From RYN-133 sp963754285 (lineage in GTDB: Bacteria > Actinomycetota > Actinomycetes > Mycobacteriales > Jatrophihabitantaceae): a DNA stretch of 64,000 nt. The notes beneath the pieces were generated by a model that saw nothing but the letters and a program-made list of their open reading frames with translations, was not told the origin of the DNA and searched no databases. Of this stretch, positions 39,098 through 47,712 are shown piece by piece. The translations under genes were made by a program, and so were the position numbers. The stretch covers positions 186,001-250,000 of the forward strand of contig CAVWFN010000008.1 of the NCBI GenBank assembly GCA_963754285.1. Reading direction: 5' to 3'. Position 1 is the stretch's first letter, and the number at the start of each line of letters is the position of its first letter.

Positions 39098-39298
39098 GCG
39101 ACGCTCCGCTGCTGCGCGGTCGTCCGGGGAGATCCGTCCGAGGAGGAGCTCGCCGTTCTCACCGCGTTGGTGACCGTCGCGGGTGGCGGCGAGGATGCGC
39201 CGGCACCGCCGGCGCGAGGCGGCTGGAACGACCCGTCCCGCGGTATGCGGCGGATGCTGATTCCCGGTCCGGGTGCGTGGCGCTCGAGCGGCTGGTAG
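39094..39298 (+). pseudogene. accE: acyl-CoA carboxylase epsilon subunit, one frameshift
   Basis: ATG 39094 overlaps the accD stop. The peptide opens MSDAPLLR. After removal of one extra G near 39118 it continues VVRGDPSEEELAVLTALVTV and ends GMRRMLIPGPGAWRSSGW at TAG 39296-39298, giving 67 residues. The PEEL-type helix followed by a Trp-containing PGPGAWR tail is the signature of the small actinobacterial epsilon subunit, which stabilises the carboxylase complex. A single shift in so short and well-preserved a gene points to sequence error. Confidence 0.8.
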
Positions 39299-39299
39299 G

Positions 39300-40004
39300 T
39301 CAGCCGCGCACCTGGGCCGACCGGGCGTTCCACACGGCGCCGGTCGCGTTCAACACCATCCGGTAGACGAAGTGCGACGACGTCGCGGTGCTGTAGCGCA
39401 CGACACCGCGCGACACTGCGCGGGTCGAGCCGAGCGTGTGCCAGCTCGACGAACCGACGCTGCGCCGTTGCACGTAGACACGCTTGCCGCGGTAACCGCT
39501 CCAGCCGTACTTCGTGTACACGAACGCACGTCCGGACACGACACCGCCACTCGCCGAGACGTTGCTGATGTGGGCGGCGCGCTTGACGATCATCGACGTG
39601 CGGTTCCACGACCACGGCACGCGCTCGTAGCGCTGGTCGTAGACCTGCACGTTGCCGTTGCGTAGCTGGTAGACCCCCGAGTGCACGAGGTTGACGTACA
39701 TCGTCACCGACTGCACACCGCCGAAATGACGCCAGCGCATGTCCTCGCTCTTGTTGTTCGGCTCGGTCAGCGTCGCGGTCGCGCCGTTGTCGGTGCGCTG
39801 GTTGTGACAGCCCGACGAGCCGGTGAGCGTGAGCCGCACGACGGTGCGGTTGCTGTGGAGCGCGACGTGGGCAGGCATGGCGCCCCAGGCGGTGCAGTGG
39901 GTCGCGGCAGCTGCCGGGGCGGCGGGCGCAAGAACGGCACCGGCGATACCGAGCGCGGCGACGCCGGCGACGATGCGGGCGTTGGGACGAGCGAATCTGG
40001 GCAT
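39300..40004 (-). CDS. secreted protein of unknown function
   Basis: The 234-residue protein has a Sec signal peptide: RPNAR, then IVAGVAALGIAGAVLAPAAP and a likely cleavage after APAAAA. The mature chain has two cysteines in the first 40 residues and beta-rich segments with many aromatic residues (SVTMYVNLVHSGVYQLRNGN, RAFVYTKYGWSGYRGKRVYV). The C-terminal repeat-like half resembles SH3/Ig-like extracellular folds but cannot be assigned. ATG 40004 is used because the upstream Met lacks a signal-peptide context. Its leader region is structured (see 40042-40088). Confidence 0.7.
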   Translation of the reverse strand: MPRFARPNARIVAGVAALGIAGAVLAPAAPAAAATHCTAWGAMPAHVALHSNRTVVRLTLTGSSGCHNQRTDNGATATLTEPNNKSEDMRWRHFGGVQSVTMYVNLVHSGVYQLRNGNVQVYDQRYERVPWSWNRTSMIVKRAAHISNVSASGGVVSGRAFVYTKYGWSGYRGKRVYVQRRSVGSSSWHTLGSTRAVSRGVVRYSTATSSHFVYRMVLNATGAVWNARSAQVRG

Positions 40005-40041
40005 GGCGAAACAGACCTCACGAACGATAAGGATTCGGGAT

Positions 40042-40088
40042 CGGGACCTGCAGGCGTCGCGGCGTATTGCCTGCGACAACGTGTCCCG
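40042..40088 (-). promoter_or_regulatory. structured leader of the secreted-protein gene
   Basis: On the minus strand, CGGGAC pairs with GTCCCG (outer, 40042-40047 and 40083-40088), and GCAGGC pairs with GCCTGC (inner, 40050-40055 and 40069-40074). The result is a two-stage stem 38 bases before the start codon. It does not fit a known riboswitch consensus that I can recall. Confidence 0.35.
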
Positions 40089-40141
40089 GTTAGGTGATTC
40101 CCACGCTAGGCGAGGCGCTCACGCAAATGCGACCCGAAGCG

Positions 40142-40164
40142 ATGGCCGTCACCGTGACGGCCAT
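40142..40164. promoter_or_regulatory. 23-base palindrome between the phosphorylase and secreted-protein genes
   Basis: ATGGCCGTCAC (40142-40152) and GTGACGGCCAT (40154-40164) are perfect arms around a single C. It lies 35 bases downstream of the phosphorylase stop and 138 bases upstream of the secreted-protein start. It could be an operator or, with a larger loop, a terminator. Confidence 0.5.
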
Positions 40165-40198
40165 TACCTGTGGCTCACTTCGGCCTTCACTGGGGCCT

Positions 40199-40978
40199 TC
40201 ACTTCCGGGGCAGGCCCGATCGATCACCGCAGGCGCAGTCACCCTGCTCAGCAGGCAGGCGCCCCAGGGTTGCGACGAGCAACTCGCGCAGCCGCGGCAG
40301 ATTGGCGGCGAACGCCTCGAGGACCTCGGCGTGCGTGACTCCCGCGCCCGCTTCGACTCCGGCGTCGAGATCGGTGACCAGCGCCAGCGTCGTGTAACAG
40401 AGCCCCAGCTCGCGAGCGAGGGAGGCTTCCGGCATCGCGGTCATGCCGATGATCGACCAGCCGTGTGACTGGAACTCCAGCGACTCGGCGCGGGTCGAGA
40501 ACCGCGGGCCGTTGACGACGACCAGGGTGCCGCCGTCGACCACACCGCCGTCGGCGACGGCAGCAGCCCGTCCGCGCGGGCAATACGGGTCGGCGAAGGA
40601 GATGTGCCCGACACCGTCGGCGCCGTCGTACACGGTGTGCGCCCGCCCGTGCGTGCGATCGGCGACCTGATCGGGTACGACGAGCGAGCCCGTCGGTTGG
40701 TCGGCGCGCAGCGACCCGACAGCCGACAGCGACACGACCTGGGTCGCGCCGAGCGAGCGCAGGGCCCACAGGTTGGCGCGGTACGGGACCAGGTGCGGCG
40801 CGAACCGATGCCCCGCGCCGTGCCGTGGGACGAACGCGACCTGCCGTCCGGCGAGCGCGCCGACGGTGACGGCGCCGCTCGGCGCGCCGTAGGGCGTCTC
40901 GACCTCGTGCTCATCGGCGTCGTCCAGGAGCGAGTAGAAACCTGATCCGCCGATGATTCCGACCAATTCGTCAGCCAC
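40199..40978 (-). CDS. S-methyl-5'-thioadenosine phosphorylase family protein
   Basis: The 259-residue enzyme carries VGIIGGSGFYSLL at its start, then the phosphate/ribose elements RHGAGHRFAPHLVPYRANLW, GPRFSTRAES and MTAMPEASLARELGLCYTTL. The purine-site region reads VTDLDAGVEAG. It cleaves methylthioadenosine or a related nucleoside with phosphate in purine salvage; adenosine versus inosine preference cannot be told. GTG 40978 puts the family motif at the N-terminus; a longer frame would run into the divergent gene. The divergent acyl-CoA dehydrogenase starts 41 bases away. Confidence 0.85.
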   Translation of the reverse strand: MADELVGIIGGSGFYSLLDDADEHEVETPYGAPSGAVTVGALAGRQVAFVPRHGAGHRFAPHLVPYRANLWALRSLGATQVVSLSAVGSLRADQPTGSLVVPDQVADRTHGRAHTVYDGADGVGHISFADPYCPRGRAAAVADGGVVDGGTLVVVNGPRFSTRAESLEFQSHGWSIIGMTAMPEASLARELGLCYTTLALVTDLDAGVEAGAGVTHAEVLEAFAANLPRLRELLVATLGRLPAEQGDCACGDRSGLPRK

Positions 40979-41018
40979 GGCCCCACCGTATCCGGCGGCG
41001 CTGGTAGAACTTTCGGAC

Positions 41019-42164
41019 ATGGACCGTAAGCACTTCGACGACGATCACATCGCGTTCGGCGACGCCTTCCGGGCGTTCGCCGAGAAGGAGATCGTGCCGC
41101 ACTTCCTCGAGTGGGAGCGCGACGGCATCAGCCCACGCGAAGTGTTCGCCGCGGCCGGCCGCAGCGGCTTCCTCGGCATGGCAGTGCCCGAGCAGTACGG
41201 CGGCGGTGGCGTCGACGACTTCCGGTTCAACCAGGTGCTGGACGAGCAGATCGCCGCGACCGGCATCGGCGGCACGGGCCTCGGACTGAGCCTGCACAAC
41301 GACATCTGCCTGCCGTACTTCCTGAGCTTCACCACCGAGGAGCAGAAGAAGCGGTGGCTGCCCGGGATCGCGTCCGGCGAACTGATCACCGCGGTCGCGA
41401 TGACCGAGCCGGGGGCAGGCTCCGACCTGGCCGGCATCCGCACGACCGCGAAGCGCGACGGCGACCACTACGTCGTCAACGGCAGTAAGACCTTCATCAC
41501 CAACGGCATCAACGCCGACCTCGTGATCACCGCCGTGCGCACCGGCGACGACCGGCACAAGGGCGTGTCACTGCTCGTCCTCGAACGAGGCATGGACGGT
41601 TTCGAGCGGGGCCGCAATCTCGACAAGCTCGGGTTGCACTCGCAAGACACCGCCGAGCTGTCGTTCACGGACGTGCGCGTCCCGGTCGAGAACCTGCTCG
41701 GCGAGGAAGGCACCGGGTTCGGCGAGCTGACCGAGAAGCTCCCGCAGGAACGGCTGTCCATCGCGATCTGCGGTGTCGCCGAGGCGCGCGCGGCGTTCGA
41801 CGAAACCGTCCGGTACGTCAACGACCGCAAAGCGTTCGGCACGTCGGTCGGGTCGTTCCAGAACACCAAGTTCGTGCTCGCCGAACTGATCACCGAGATC
41901 GACATCGCGCAGGCCTATCTCGACCGGTGCGTCGACCGGCTGAACACGCGCGAGCTCAGCGCCGCAGACGCGTCGAAGGCGAAGTGGTGGTGCACCGAAC
42001 TGCAGGGCCGCGCGATCGACAAGTGCCTGCAGTTGCACGGCGGGTACGGCTACATGAGCGAGTACCCGATCTCGCGGCGCTATGCCGACGCACGCATCAC
42101 CCGCATCTACGGCGGCACCACCGAGATCATGAAGAGTGTCGTGTCGAAGTCCATCGGCCTGTGA
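41019..42164 (+). CDS. acyl-CoA dehydrogenase
   Basis: The 381-residue FAD enzyme shows the standard order: [30 protein letters not shown], the signature [16 protein letters not shown] and the substrate loop [18 protein letters not shown]. Near the C-terminus [20 protein letters not shown] is followed by [19 protein letters not shown], with Glu in the usual catalytic position before IMK. It oxidises an acyl-CoA with ETF as acceptor; chain specificity is unknown. Maf follows after ten bases and is likely co-transcribed. Confidence 0.9.
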   Translation: MDRKHFDDDHIAFGDAFRAFAEKEIVPHFLEWERDGISPREVFAAAGRSGFLGMAVPEQYGGGGVDDFRFNQVLDEQIAATGIGGTGLGLSLHNDICLPYFLSFTTEEQKKRWLPGIASGELITAVAMTEPGAGSDLAGIRTTAKRDGDHYVVNGSKTFITNGINADLVITAVRTGDDRHKGVSLLVLERGMDGFERGRNLDKLGLHSQDTAELSFTDVRVPVENLLGEEGTGFGELTEKLPQERLSIAICGVAEARAAFDETVRYVNDRKAFGTSVGSFQNTKFVLAELITEIDIAQAYLDRCVDRLNTRELSAADASKAKWWCTELQGRAIDKCLQLHGGYGYMSEYPISRRYADARITRIYGGTTEIMKSVVSKSIGL

Positions 42165-42174
42165 CCGACGCTGC

Positions 42175-42765
42175 ATGAGATTCGTCCTCGCGTCCGCCTC
42201 GCCCGCGCGCCTGGCGACTCTGCGTGCCGCCGGCCTCGACCCGGAGGTCATCGTCAGCGGTGTCGACGAGTCGCGGATCGAGGCAGGCAGCCCGCGCGAC
42301 CTCGTGCAGGCGCTCGCCGACGCGAAGCTGGCCGCGGTCGACGGTCTTGTCGCGCAACCGGCGTTCGTGCTCGCCTGCGACTCGATGCTCGAGATCGACG
42401 GCGCAGCGCTGGGCAAGCCCGAGTCGGCCGAGGTCGCGGTCGAGCGATGGCGCACGATGCGTGGACGATCAGGATTCCTGCACACGGGCCATGCCTTGCG
42501 CGGGCCCGCAGAGATCGGACGATGCACGGTCTCGACGACCGTGCATTTCGCCGACGTCACGGACGCCGAGATCGAGCGCTACGTCGGCAGCGGCGAGCCG
42601 TTGCAGGTCGCCGGCGCGTTCACGATCGACGGGCTGGGCGGATGGTTCATCGACCACATCGACGGCGACCACCACAACGTCGTGGGCGTCTCGCTTCCGG
42701 TACTGCGCTCGCTGGTTCGCGCGCAGGGTCACGAGCTCGCCGACCTCGGCTACCCGTCCGGCTAG
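42175..42765 (+). CDS. maf: Maf family nucleotide pyrophosphatase
   Basis: The 196-residue protein opens with the Maf signature [20 protein letters not shown] and [11 protein letters not shown]. It continues with [20 protein letters not shown], where the Asp is catalytic, and [17 protein letters not shown]. The C-terminal region ([20 protein letters not shown] then HHNVVGVSL) completes the fold. Maf proteins hydrolyse non-canonical or modified NTPs. Its position after the carboxylase genes matches the mycobacterial order. Confidence 0.92.
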   Translation: MRFVLASASPARLATLRAAGLDPEVIVSGVDESRIEAGSPRDLVQALADAKLAAVDGLVAQPAFVLACDSMLEIDGAALGKPESAEVAVERWRTMRGRSGFLHTGHALRGPAEIGRCTVSTTVHFADVTDAEIERYVGSGEPLQVAGAFTIDGLGGWFIDHIDGDHHNVVGVSLPVLRSLVRAQGHELADLGYPSG

Positions 42766-42767
42766 GC

Positions 42768-42847
42768 CCTCCCGCGAGTGGTCACTTTTGCCGCGAGTGG
42801 TCACTTATAAGTGACCACTCGGCGCGTTAGTGACCACTCGCGGGAGG
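42768..42847. repeat. nested palindromic repeat, copy 2
   Basis: It has the same architecture as the copy at 14116: outer arms CCCGCGAGTGGTCACT and AGTGACCACTCGCGGG around an inner palindrome centred on TTATAA. It begins 3 bases after the maf stop and ends 8 bases before the convergent small gene. From TGCCGCGAG onward it is identical to copy 3 over about 55 bases. Confidence 0.9.
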
Positions 42848-42854
42848 TGACCCG

Positions 42855-43112
42855 TTAGGACGCCGCGCGCCGCTCGAGGTGGCGCGGTGCGAGCCGTTGA
42901 TCGCGCGCTGCCCGCTGCGTCAGCAGTTGCGTCCAGAACGCCTCGTCGCCGCGCTCGGTCCGCTCGAACTGGTCGGCGATCTCGTCAATGGTGTCCGGCC
43001 GCGACGCTGTCGCGAGCCAGGCGGAGTTGCTTACGTAATCAGTCGCGCGTTCCTCGTCCATGGACTCCACGGTGAGCGCGTCGTGTGTCAGGACGATTTC
43101 ACCCGTCCGCAT
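42855..43112 (-). CDS. hypothetical small protein between two repeat copies
   Basis: This 85-residue product (MRTGEIVLTHDALTVESMDE at its start, ending RQLAPRHLERRAAS-like) has no motif I recognise. It is acidic at the N-terminus and basic at the C-terminus, with a predicted helix DTIDEIADQFERTERGDEAF. It is bracketed by repeat copies 2 and 3 within about 10 bases at either end. No clear ribosome site precedes the ATG. It is probably a real but unassigned gene; being carried with the repeats is possible. Confidence 0.5.
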   Translation of the reverse strand: MRTGEIVLTHDALTVESMDEERATDYVSNSAWLATASRPDTIDEIADQFERTERGDEAFWTQLLTQRAARDQRLAPRHLERRAAS

Positions 43113-43121
43113 GTCGTGTTA

Positions 43122-43199
43122 TCCCGCGAGTGGTCACTTATGCCGCGAGTGGTCACTTATAAGTGACCACTCGGCGCGTTAGTGACCACTCGCGGAGGA
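43122..43199. repeat. nested palindromic repeat, copy 3
   Basis: Outer arms CCGCGAGTGGTCACT and AGTGACCACTCGCGG enclose the same TTATAA-centred inner palindrome. It lies between the start of the small hypothetical gene and the end of the cyclase gene, so unlike the other copies it is not between convergent genes. It shares about 55 identical bases with copy 2. Confidence 0.9.
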
Positions 43200-43216
43200 C
43201 GTGGGCGTGCGGCCTG

Positions 43217-44755
43217 TCAGTCGACGGACGCCGTCAGCGCGCTGCGGTAGGTGTGCGTCGGGGCGTCGCGGCCACGCAGCCGCAAGACCTTGCCCTTCGA
43301 CCAGTGCTCGCGCTCTTCCTCGGTGCTCGCTTCGACCGTTGCGTCGCTGGCGAGGATGTTCCCGTCGACCCGCTTGGCGAGTTCGGTGAGCCGGGCCGCT
43401 TCGTTGACCGCGTCACCGACGACGGTGTACTCGAGCCGACTCGGAGTGCCGATCTGTCCGGCGATGACACTGCCCAGGGCGACGCCCACGCCGATCTGGA
43501 CCTCACCGTCGATATGGACGCAGTCGCGGATCTCGCGGGCCGCCTGCAACGCAGCCGTGGCCGGATCGTCGAGTTCGACGGGCGCGCCGAAGATGCACAG
43601 CGCGGCGTCGCCCTCGAACTTGTTCACCAGCCCACCGTTCGACTCGACCGCGTCGACAACCCGTCCGAAGAACCGGTTCAAGATGGCGACGAATTCGACG
43701 GGTTCGGTGCGTCGGGTCAGCTTGGTCGAACCGATGATGTCGACGAAGAGCGCGACTACGGTGCGGTGCTCGCCGTTGCCGAGCGTGACGCCGGAACGGA
43801 TCGCCTCCTCGGCGACCGCCGGGCCGACGTGCTGACCGAACAGGTCCTGGATGCGCTCACGCTCGCGCAGCCCGGCGACCATGTCGTTGATCCCCCGCTG
43901 CAGCATGCCGATCTCGCCGACGTCATCGACATCGACCGAGATGGTCAGATCGCCCCGCCCGACTCTCTCGAGCGCGGTGACCATCGTCCGTAACGGCTCG
44001 CCGATCGATCGGGACAGTGCACTCGCGGCCGCGACGCCGACGATCAGCGCGGCCACCGACGCGAACAGGCTCGCACCGACGATATGACTGCGGCCCTTGG
44101 GCGACGCGAGGATCAAGATGATGCCGAGCAGCGGGATTCCGCTGGCCAGCAGCCAGCTCACCAGCATCCGCATCCGCAGGGTGAAGAACACCGACTCGGT
44201 CGGCGGATAGACCCGCAGCGCGATCGACGACACCGGACGGCCGAAGGCGGCGGCGATCGTGTACGTGACGCCGGCAGTCGTGAGGCCGGCCAGCACCAGC
44301 CCGCCGCTGAGCCCGAGCACCTTGCCGGCATCGGCGTCGAGCGCCGACGCGAGGATCGCCATGACGATCGCACCGAGGAGCCACAGCGCTCCTGTCACGA
44401 TCGCGAGATCGAGAGGGTTGCGCAGCGCCCGGCGCGCTTCGTGGCGCGTCGGGGTTCTCCCGCGCGCGAGCCACTTCAGCGTGCGTCCCTGCAACAGGAA
44501 GCCGATGACGGCCCCGACAGCGATCGCCGACACTCCGTAGATCGCGCCGACCAGACCGACCACAACTCGCTGGTGATGGGTCGCGCTGGAGTTCAGTGCG
44601 ACGAGCAGCAGTGCGACGACGACGCCGCCGGCGACGTTCGCGAGCACGACCAGGCTGGTGATGCCGCCGAACGTGCGCCACACGAGAGGCAGGCCGGGGA
44701 TGTGGCCCTCGGCCGCCTCGGCGCGCACGGCGCGTCCACGGCTGAGCCAACTCAT
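43217..44755 (-). CDS. membrane class III adenylate cyclase with HAMP domain
   Basis: The 512-residue protein has about six TM segments (residues 25-265) and a HAMP domain (SRSIGEPLRTMVTALERVGR). The class III cyclase domain has metal-binding Asp in ALFVDIIGSTKLT, KFEGDAALCIFGAP and the LEYTVVGDAVNEAARL motif, with the Asn and Arg for transition-state binding. Purine-specifying Lys and Asp positions are present, so cAMP synthesis is predicted. Mycobacterial Rv1318c-type cyclases share this layout. ATG 44755 (MSWLSRGRAV) is chosen over an upstream start. Confidence 0.9.
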   Translation of the reverse strand: MSWLSRGRAVRAEAAEGHIPGLPLVWRTFGGITSLVVLANVAGGVVVALLLVALNSSATHHQRVVVGLVGAIYGVSAIAVGAVIGFLLQGRTLKWLARGRTPTRHEARRALRNPLDLAIVTGALWLLGAIVMAILASALDADAGKVLGLSGGLVLAGLTTAGVTYTIAAAFGRPVSSIALRVYPPTESVFFTLRMRMLVSWLLASGIPLLGIILILASPKGRSHIVGASLFASVAALIVGVAAASALSRSIGEPLRTMVTALERVGRGDLTISVDVDDVGEIGMLQRGINDMVAGLRERERIQDLFGQHVGPAVAEEAIRSGVTLGNGEHRTVVALFVDIIGSTKLTRRTEPVEFVAILNRFFGRVVDAVESNGGLVNKFEGDAALCIFGAPVELDDPATAALQAAREIRDCVHIDGEVQIGVGVALGSVIAGQIGTPSRLEYTVVGDAVNEAARLTELAKRVDGNILASDATVEASTEEEREHWSKGKVLRLRGRDAPTHTYRSALTASVD

Positions 44756-44828
44756 CGCCCCAGTGTCCAACACGAGGAGCGGGTCATGCAGCTTGAGAGG
44801 TCCGTTTTGCACTATTCCGCAAGGTGAT

Positions 44829-44990
44829 TCACCTGGCGCGTGACGTGCGTAACGCTGCGGTGCGAGCGCGTCTCCAGCGCTCGTAGCTCGACGGTTCCGG
44901 TGTGTCGCGCGGTCGAGCGGCGAGCGCGGCGAGCACCGCCGCGATCTCGCTGGCCTCGCTCGTCCCGCTGACTCTGACGACTTCGTTCAT
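44829..44990 (-). CDS. acyl-CoA carboxylase epsilon-like small protein
   Basis: The 53-residue product (MNEVVRVSGTSEASEIAAVL then AALAARPRDTPEPSSYERWR) has a helix that matches the shape of actinobacterial AccE peptides: a short strand VVRVSG, an EEL-like helix, a Pro-rich linker and a Trp. It lacks the PGPGAWR tail of the AccE at 39094. ATG 44990 overlaps the carboxyltransferase stop by ATGA, so it is translated with that gene. A role in stabilising that complex is inferred. Confidence 0.7.
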   Translation of the reverse strand: MNEVVRVSGTSEASEIAAVLAALAARPRDTPEPSSYERWRRARTAALRTSRAR

Positions 44991-46508
44991 GTCGGCGGTA
45001 CTCCGTGCCGCTTCGCGGTCTGCTCGCGAGGCTTGCCGACGAGCACGGCATAGCGGCGGATCAGTTCGGCGCGCAGTTCGCTGGGCTCGATGACGGCGTC
45101 GAGGACGAGATCGGACGCGAGCCGCAGCAGATCGACGTCCAGCTCGTACTCGGCACGCCGCTCGGCGACGTACGTGGCGCGCTCGTCGGCGTCCTCGATC
45201 GCCTCGATCTTGTTCGCGTAGACCGCATTGACAGCGGCCTGCGGTCCCATCACCGCGATCTTCGCGGTGGGCAACGCGATGCACGCGTCGGGCATGAAGC
45301 CGGGGCCGTCCATCGCATACAGACCGGCGCCGTAGGCCTTGCGGACGACGACCGACACCTGCGGCACTGTCGCCTCGGACACGGCGGTGATCATCTTGGC
45401 GCCGTGGCGAATGATGCCTTGCCGCTCGACCTCGCTGCCGATCATGAAGCCAGGGACGTCGGCCAGATACAGCAGTGGGACGTTGAACGCGTCGCAGAGC
45501 CAGATGAAGCGCGCAGCCTTGTCGGCGGAGTCGACGAACAGCACACCGCCCTTGACCGCGGAGTTGTTCGCGACGATGCCGACCGGCCGGCCGTCGATGC
45601 GGCCGAACCCGACGACGAGTTCCGCGGCGAACAGCGGCTTGACCTCGAAGAACGAGTCGGCGTCGATCAGACCGTCGACGAGCTCGTGGACGTCGAAGGG
45701 CACCGACTCCTCGGCAGGCACGCAGTCGTCGGCGAGGTCGATCAGAGCGGGTTCGCCCGCCATGTCCGGCGGCTGCTCGCGCCAGCAGGTCGGCAGGTAG
45801 GAGAAGAACAGCTTCGCCTGCTCGATCGCGTCCGGGATCGTCGACGGCGAGGTTGTCACCGCAGCCGGACACGCTCGCGTGCATGCGCGCGCCGCCCATC
45901 TGCTCGAGCGTGACCTTCTCGCCGACGACCATCTCGGCCATGCGCGGTGATCCCAGGTACATCGAGGCGTTGCCCTCGACCATGATCACGATGTCGCAGA
46001 ACGACGGGATGTAGGCGCCGCCGGCGGCCGACGGGCCGAACAGGCAGCAGATCTGCGGCACCTTGCCCGAGAGCGCGACCTGGTTGTGGAAGATCCGGCC
46101 GGCGCCACGTCGGCCGGGGAACAGCGCGACCTGGTCGGTGATTCGCGCGCCCGCGGAGTCGATCAGGTAGAAGATCGGCAGCTCTTCGGCCAGCGCACGC
46201 TCGGTGACACGGATGATCTTCTCGACAGTGCGCGCTCCCCACGACCCGGCCTTGACGGTGGGGTCGTTGGCGACGACGAGCGCGGGACGTCCGTCGACCA
46301 GACCCTGCCCGGTGACGACACCGTCAGCGGGCAACGCCGTCGCGAGCGCGTTGGCCAGCTGGCCGTCTTCGACGAAGCTGCCTTCGTCGAAGAGCAGGTC
46401 GATGCGCTCGCGCACGTACAGCTTGTGCTGCGACGCGAGCTTGGCCGCCGCCTTCTCGGGCGGCGCCAGCGTTGCTTCGCGCGCGGCGCGAAGTTCTTTG
46501 TCCTTCAC
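44987..46508 (-). pseudogene. acyl-CoA carboxylase carboxyltransferase subunit (LiuB/AccD2-like), one frameshift
   Basis: The N-terminal part (MKDKELRAAREATLAPPEKA to GGARMHASVSGCGDNLAVDD) and the C-terminal part (DAIEQAKLFFSYLPTCWREQ to AKRHGVPPT) join if one extra base near 45833 is removed, giving about 506 residues. Conserved carboxyltransferase segments are IDSAGARITDQ, GPSAAGGAYIPSFCDIV and VRKAYGAGLYAM. GTG 46508 overlaps the acyl-CoA dehydrogenase stop (GTGA). Neighbours suggest branched-chain or methyl-branched acyl-CoA degradation; the biotin carboxylase partner could be the subunit encoded at 48179. The lone shift may be a sequence error. Confidence 0.82.
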
Positions 46509-47653
46509 GAAACCGGCAATCCAAGGCCGCGGGCGATCAGCATGCGCTGGACCTCGCTCGTCCCTTCGCCGATCTCGAGGATCTTCGCGTCGCGGTAGAA
46601 GCGGGCGACCGGGAATTCCTCCATGAAGCCGTTGCCGCCGAAGACCTGCGTGGCCGTGCGGGTGGCCGTGACGGCGGCTTCGGTCGAGTACAGCTTGGCG
46701 ATCGCAGCAGCCTGCTTGACCTCCTTGGCCGAGCGGCCGGCGTCCTTGAGAGCTGCCGCCTTGTAGGTGAGCAGCCGCGCGGCCTCGACCGAGACCGCGA
46801 GATCGGCGAGCTGGAACGCAACGCCCTGCTTCGCGCCGATCGGCGTCCCGAAGGTCGTGCGTTCGTTCGCGTACCGGACGGAGTGTTCGAGGCAGGCCTG
46901 CGCGAGGCCGACCGCGAGAGCCGAGATGGCGATGCGGCCGTCGTCGAGGACCGCGAGGAACTGCTTGAAACCGCTCCCCCGGGTGCCGAGCAGGTTCGCT
47001 TCGGGAACGCGGCAGTCGTCGAAGGTCAGCCCGTGCGTGTCGCTGATGTGCCAGCCGAGCTTGTCGTACGCGGGCTCGACGGTGAAGCCCGGCGTGCCCG
47101 ACGGCACCATGATGGTCGAGATCTCACCGTCACCGGTCTTCGCGGTCACGGTCACGACCGAGGTGATTTCGGTGCCCGAGTTGGTGATGAACGCCTTGGC
47201 TCCGTTGAGCACCCAGTCGCCACCGTCGAGCACGGCACGCGTCTTTGTCGCGCCGGCGTCCGACCCGGCTTCCGGTTCGGTGAGTCCGAAGCCGGCCAGC
47301 GCGCGTCCCGCGACGAGGTCGGGCAACCACTGCTGCTTCTGCTCGTCCGTGCCGTAGGTCAGGATCGGATTGATGCCGAGCCCGACGCCGGCCTCGAGCG
47401 TGATGCCGATCGACTGATCCACCCGACCAAGCTCTTCGATGGCCACGCACAGGGTGGTGAAGTCGGCGCCCGCGCCGCCGAACTCTTCGGGGACGACGAG
47501 CCCGAACAGACCGAGCTCTCCCATCGCGCGCACCACCTCAACGGGGAAGTGGTGCTCGCGATCCCACTGCGCGACGTGCGGCGCGATCTCTTTCTCGGCA
47601 AAGTCACGCACGACCTTGCGGAAGGATTCGTGGTCCTGCGAGAGCTCGAACAT
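46505..47653 (-). CDS. acyl-CoA dehydrogenase of the Liu-like cluster
   Basis: The 382-residue FAD enzyme includes FGLTEPEAGSDAGATKTRAV, WVLNGAKAFITNSGTEITSV and the C-terminal GGNGFMEEFPVARFYRDAKI with IGEGTSEVQRMLIARGLG, where Glu is in the catalytic region. Gene order (dehydrogenase, carboxyltransferase, epsilon-like peptide, with a divergent LiuR-type regulator) supports oxidation of isovaleryl-CoA or a similar short branched acyl-CoA, but specificity is not proven. ATG 47653 is next to the operator at 47676. Confidence 0.88.
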   Translation of the reverse strand: MFELSQDHESFRKVVRDFAEKEIAPHVAQWDREHHFPVEVVRAMGELGLFGLVVPEEFGGAGADFTTLCVAIEELGRVDQSIGITLEAGVGLGINPILTYGTDEQKQQWLPDLVAGRALAGFGLTEPEAGSDAGATKTRAVLDGGDWVLNGAKAFITNSGTEITSVVTVTAKTGDGEISTIMVPSGTPGFTVEPAYDKLGWHISDTHGLTFDDCRVPEANLLGTRGSGFKQFLAVLDDGRIAISALAVGLAQACLEHSVRYANERTTFGTPIGAKQGVAFQLADLAVSVEAARLLTYKAAALKDAGRSAKEVKQAAAIAKLYSTEAAVTATRTATQVFGGNGFMEEFPVARFYRDAKILEIGEGTSEVQRMLIARGLGLPVS

Positions 47654-47675
47654 CGCTGCCTCTTCGGAGTTGGTA

Positions 47676-47693
47676 GTTGACGTTTACGTCAAC
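47676..47693. promoter_or_regulatory. LiuR-type MerR operator
   Basis: GTTGACGT-TT-ACGTCAAC is a perfect 18-base palindrome between the divergent dehydrogenase operon and the MerR gene. Sites of similar ACGT-centred form are known for the MerR-family LiuR regulator of leucine and isovalerate degradation. A further ACGTCAA follows directly, making a short direct repeat. Confidence 0.78.
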
Positions 47694-47712
47694 GTCAAGC
47701 AATGTTAGTCGG

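Noticed and set aside
40005..40198. ydaO-type (c-di-AMP) riboswitch before the secreted-protein gene
   Set aside because: The conserved blocks of that riboswitch are not recognisable; only generic stems are seen.
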